DNA of 5,826 bases from UBA2330 sp035443185. GTDB taxonomy: Bacteria > Bacteroidota > Ignavibacteria > Tepidaquicellales > Tepidaquicellaceae. The position numbers and the translations under genes are program-made. Location of the stretch: contig DAORRV010000134.1 of assembly GCA_035443185.1 (NCBI GenBank), positions 1-5,826 of the forward strand, given 5' to 3'. The notes beneath the pieces are model-generated. The model was not told the DNA's origin. It searched no databases and worked only from the letters and a program-made list of their open reading frames with translations. Of this stretch, positions 5,220 to 5,826 are shown piece after piece; the stretch's first letter is position 1; every line of letters begins with the position of its first letter.

Positions 5220-5826
5220 AATAATGATTATAATTTTTTCAATTAACTCATTTTATAATTTTTATTAAACATAAAAATTTTTCTTTGTTATAGAAAAAAT
5301 TAATTGGTGTATCAGTATTTTAAATTTAATATTCGAGTTCTGAAAATTAAAAACAAGATTTTTGATTCTTTTTTAAAATAAAATATTGTATTAAGTGTTA
5401 AGAATTAAATTCAGATATTCTATCTGTTAGTCAAACAATAAACTTATAAAACTGAATTTTTAAAAATACATTTATATTGTTTTGTTTCGAATTATTTTAT
5501 ATTGTTAATACAGTGATTTATATTAAATATTTACATACTTAGTCCAAGCTTATACAAGGAATTAAGATGAAGAATTCAATTTTGCCAATCATTACATTCA
5601 TTCAGAAATAGTTGGAATTGCCACCAAAGCTTCAAGACTGAAAGTTCAAAATCAAAAAATAAAATCTCCTTTGATCAAACTATAAAAATGGAAACAACTA
5701 AATACTTTTCATTTCGGATAGCCTGAGACACTTGAAAAGTTTTTAAGAGATTGCTTAGACCGAAGAGCACGGTCTCGTAAAGTCATATAATTTGATGATA
5801 TTAAATGATTAGATTTTGATTGATTT
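5220..5826. other. 607-bp region upstream of the propeller gene, no convincing gene
   Basis: This very AT-rich stretch should contain the leftward promoter of the propeller gene. A perfect TATAAT lies on the minus strand at 5232-5227, seven bases from the start codon, but no good -35 partner is visible. The small palindrome CAGATA-TTC-TATCTG is at 5412-5426. On the plus strand, an AAGGA (5556-5560) is followed six bases later by a 14-codon frame (5567-5611, MKNSILPIITFIQK). A different frame from 5566 to the end reads protein-like but has five stops. A six-pair hairpin AGACCG/CGGTCT is at 5757-5775. None of these supports a gene by itself. Confidence 0.5.
5227..5232 (-). promoter_or_regulatory. 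Candidate -10 element (TATAAT) very close to the propeller start codon
   Basis: The minus strand reads TATAAT, then seven bases (CATTATT), then the ATG at 5219. If used, transcription would begin at or near the A of the start codon, giving a leaderless mRNA, which would fit the lack of a Shine-Dalgarno site. No recognisable -35 hexamer sits 16-18 bp upstream, and AT-rich DNA yields TATAAT by chance, so this is tentative. Confidence 0.25.

Noticed and set aside
5412..5426. Palindrome CAGATA-TTC-TATCTG as an operator
   Set aside because: It lies about 190 bp upstream of the start codon with no supporting promoter element; a palindrome of six-base arms is not rare in this composition.
5757..5775. 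Hairpin AGACCG/CGGTCT as a terminator
   Set aside because: The six-pair stem is perfect, but no T tract follows on either strand and no gene end is adjacent.

Overview
The window is AT-rich and reads as chromosome of a member of the Bacteroidota/Ignavibacteria (FCB) group. The clearest evidence is the C-terminus of the large protein, which carries a type IX secretion system (T9SS) type A sorting domain: an NFPNPFNP motif, then LKVFDILGNEV, then GVYYYRL, ending in RRMALIK. The second protein has a choice-of-anchor-J-like region and a C-terminal dockerin-like pair of calcium loops, an architecture familiar from secreted proteins of the same group. Assignment to Ignavibacteria in particular is an inference from the style of these domains.

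Layout from left to right: (1) positions 1-55 hold most of a tRNA-Pro(UGG) gene on the minus strand, cut by the window edge within its T arm. (2) Positions 56-382 are non-coding, with a perfect hairpin almost touching the tRNA 5' end, a 16-bp direct repeat and a strong terminator at 297-329. (3) A minus-strand gene (383-1534) encodes a 383-residue exported protein with a dockerin-like end. (4) A 994-bp gene-free stretch (1535-2528) holds this gene's ribosome binding site, a weak promoter candidate, a long A/T inverted repeat, a pair of diverged 57-bp repeats and a short heptamer array. (5) A minus-strand gene (2529-5219) encodes an 896-residue secreted beta-propeller protein with about a dozen Asp-box (BNR) repeats and the T9SS signal. 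(6) Positions 5220-5826 contain no convincing gene. They hold the upstream region of the propeller gene and some weak coding-like traces on the plus strand.

The two proteins point the same way but are probably separate transcription units, since almost 1 kb of repeat-bearing DNA lies between them. Both are predicted to leave the cytoplasm through N-terminal signal peptides. The propeller protein should then cross the outer membrane through the T9SS and be anchored or released at the surface. The dockerin-like protein has no recognisable T9SS tail, so its final location is open. Neither shows an identifiable catalytic centre, so binding or adhesion is a reasonable guess but not demonstrated.

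I found no CRISPR array, transposase, phage gene or clear novel multi-gene system. The most unusual signals are small-scale. A 7-bp repeat family occurs both just after the propeller gene's stop codon and, in frame, inside its sorting domain. A 9-bp in-frame repeat encodes an SDN linker. A diverged 57-bp repeat pair lies between the two genes.
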